Notes under the pieces: generated by a model
Database searches by the model: none
Seen by the model: the letters and a program-made list of their open reading frames with translations, nothing else
Told to the model about the DNA's origin: nothing
Program-made: the position numbers and the translations under genes
Shown: positions 14,336 through 14,397 of the stretch, piece after piece
Layout: the number at the start of each line of letters is the position of its first letter
How positions within the stretch are numbered: the stretch's first letter is position 1
Assembly (NCBI GenBank): GCA_964603125.1
Contig: CAZRUA010000090.1
Location: 1-14,397 of the forward strand
Direction of reading: 5' to 3'
Length of the DNA stretch: 14,397 nt
Origin: CAZRUA01 sp964603125
GTDB taxonomy: Bacteria > Bacteroidota > Bacteroidia > B-17B0 > Aurantibacillaceae

Positions 14336-14397
14336 GCCCAGCTGGCGGAATTGGTAGACGCGCTGGTCTCAAACACCTGTGGGAAACCGTGCCGGTT
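14336..14397 (+). tRNA. tRNA-Leu(CAA), 3' end cut by the window
   Basis: The sequence starts with an acceptor arm GCCCAGC, then a leucine-type D arm (GGCGGAATTGGTAGACGC). The anticodon loop is CTCAAAC with anticodon CAA at positions 34-36, which decodes UUG, and A follows at 37. The long variable arm of a class II tRNA begins after it (TGGGAAACC), and the first T-stem strand GTGCCGG is visible. The 3' half of the T arm and the acceptor return strand are beyond the window. The 5-bp anticodon stem has a T-T mismatch (CTGGT versus ACCTG). Confidence 0.93.

Noticed and set aside
1..14397. Search for CRISPR arrays, transposases, phage genes, toxin-antitoxin pairs or defence systems
   Set aside because: No spaced direct repeats or matching protein motifs were seen anywhere in the window.

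Overview
The window looks like a chromosomal segment of a Bacteroidota bacterium. The DNA is AT-rich. Two divergent promoters near the right end fit the Bacteroidota-type TTTG-N19-TAnnTTTG pattern. The gene content is typical of the phylum: a moxR/DUF58/Bat operon, panD, a Ctc-type L25, and a Gre-like protein closing the Bat operon. Genus or species cannot be set from this sequence. All genes fit one codon style and there is no phage, transposase, CRISPR array or obvious island.

Region 1 (1-6077, + strand) is a tightly packed 'aerotolerance' (Bat) operon. It runs: 3' end of moxR (AAA+ ATPase), a DUF58 protein with a vWA-type metal site, a secreted/membrane-anchored BatD-like protein, BatA and BatB (membrane vWA proteins), two secreted TPR proteins that together look like BatC, and a small Gre-factor-like protein. 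Most junctions overlap by 1-8 nt, so translation is probably coupled. The inferred architecture is a cytoplasmic MoxR ATPase acting on a membrane vWA complex with periplasmic TPR partners. A 15-bp terminator hairpin overlaps the last codons.

Region 2 (6095-10456, - strand) reads, in transcription order: a polysaccharide flippase (Wzx/MATE-like), dut, two tandem paralogous single-span membrane proteins with a possible Tim44-like domain, and pgk. Spacing is -11, +15, -4 and +33 nt, compatible with one operon. Between this block and the next lies a 216-nt gene-free stretch carrying a REP-like inverted repeat.

Region 3 (10673-12515, - strand) is panD, a UPF0104/LPG-synthase-TM membrane protein, and the heptose-1-phosphate adenylyltransferase. 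The membrane protein has no ATG start and begins one codon after the panD stop, in the same frame. Region 4 (12558-14215, - strand) is prs followed by rplY/ctc, closed by a strong 12-bp terminator. At the right edge a tRNA-Leu(CAA) is transcribed the other way and is cut by the window end.

Most of the window is ordinary core genome. The items most worth a second look are the BatC function apparently split over two secreted TPR proteins, the tandem Tim44-like pair, the cluster of non-ATG starts at coupled junctions, the Gre-like protein closing the Bat operon, and the hairpin in the rplY leader.
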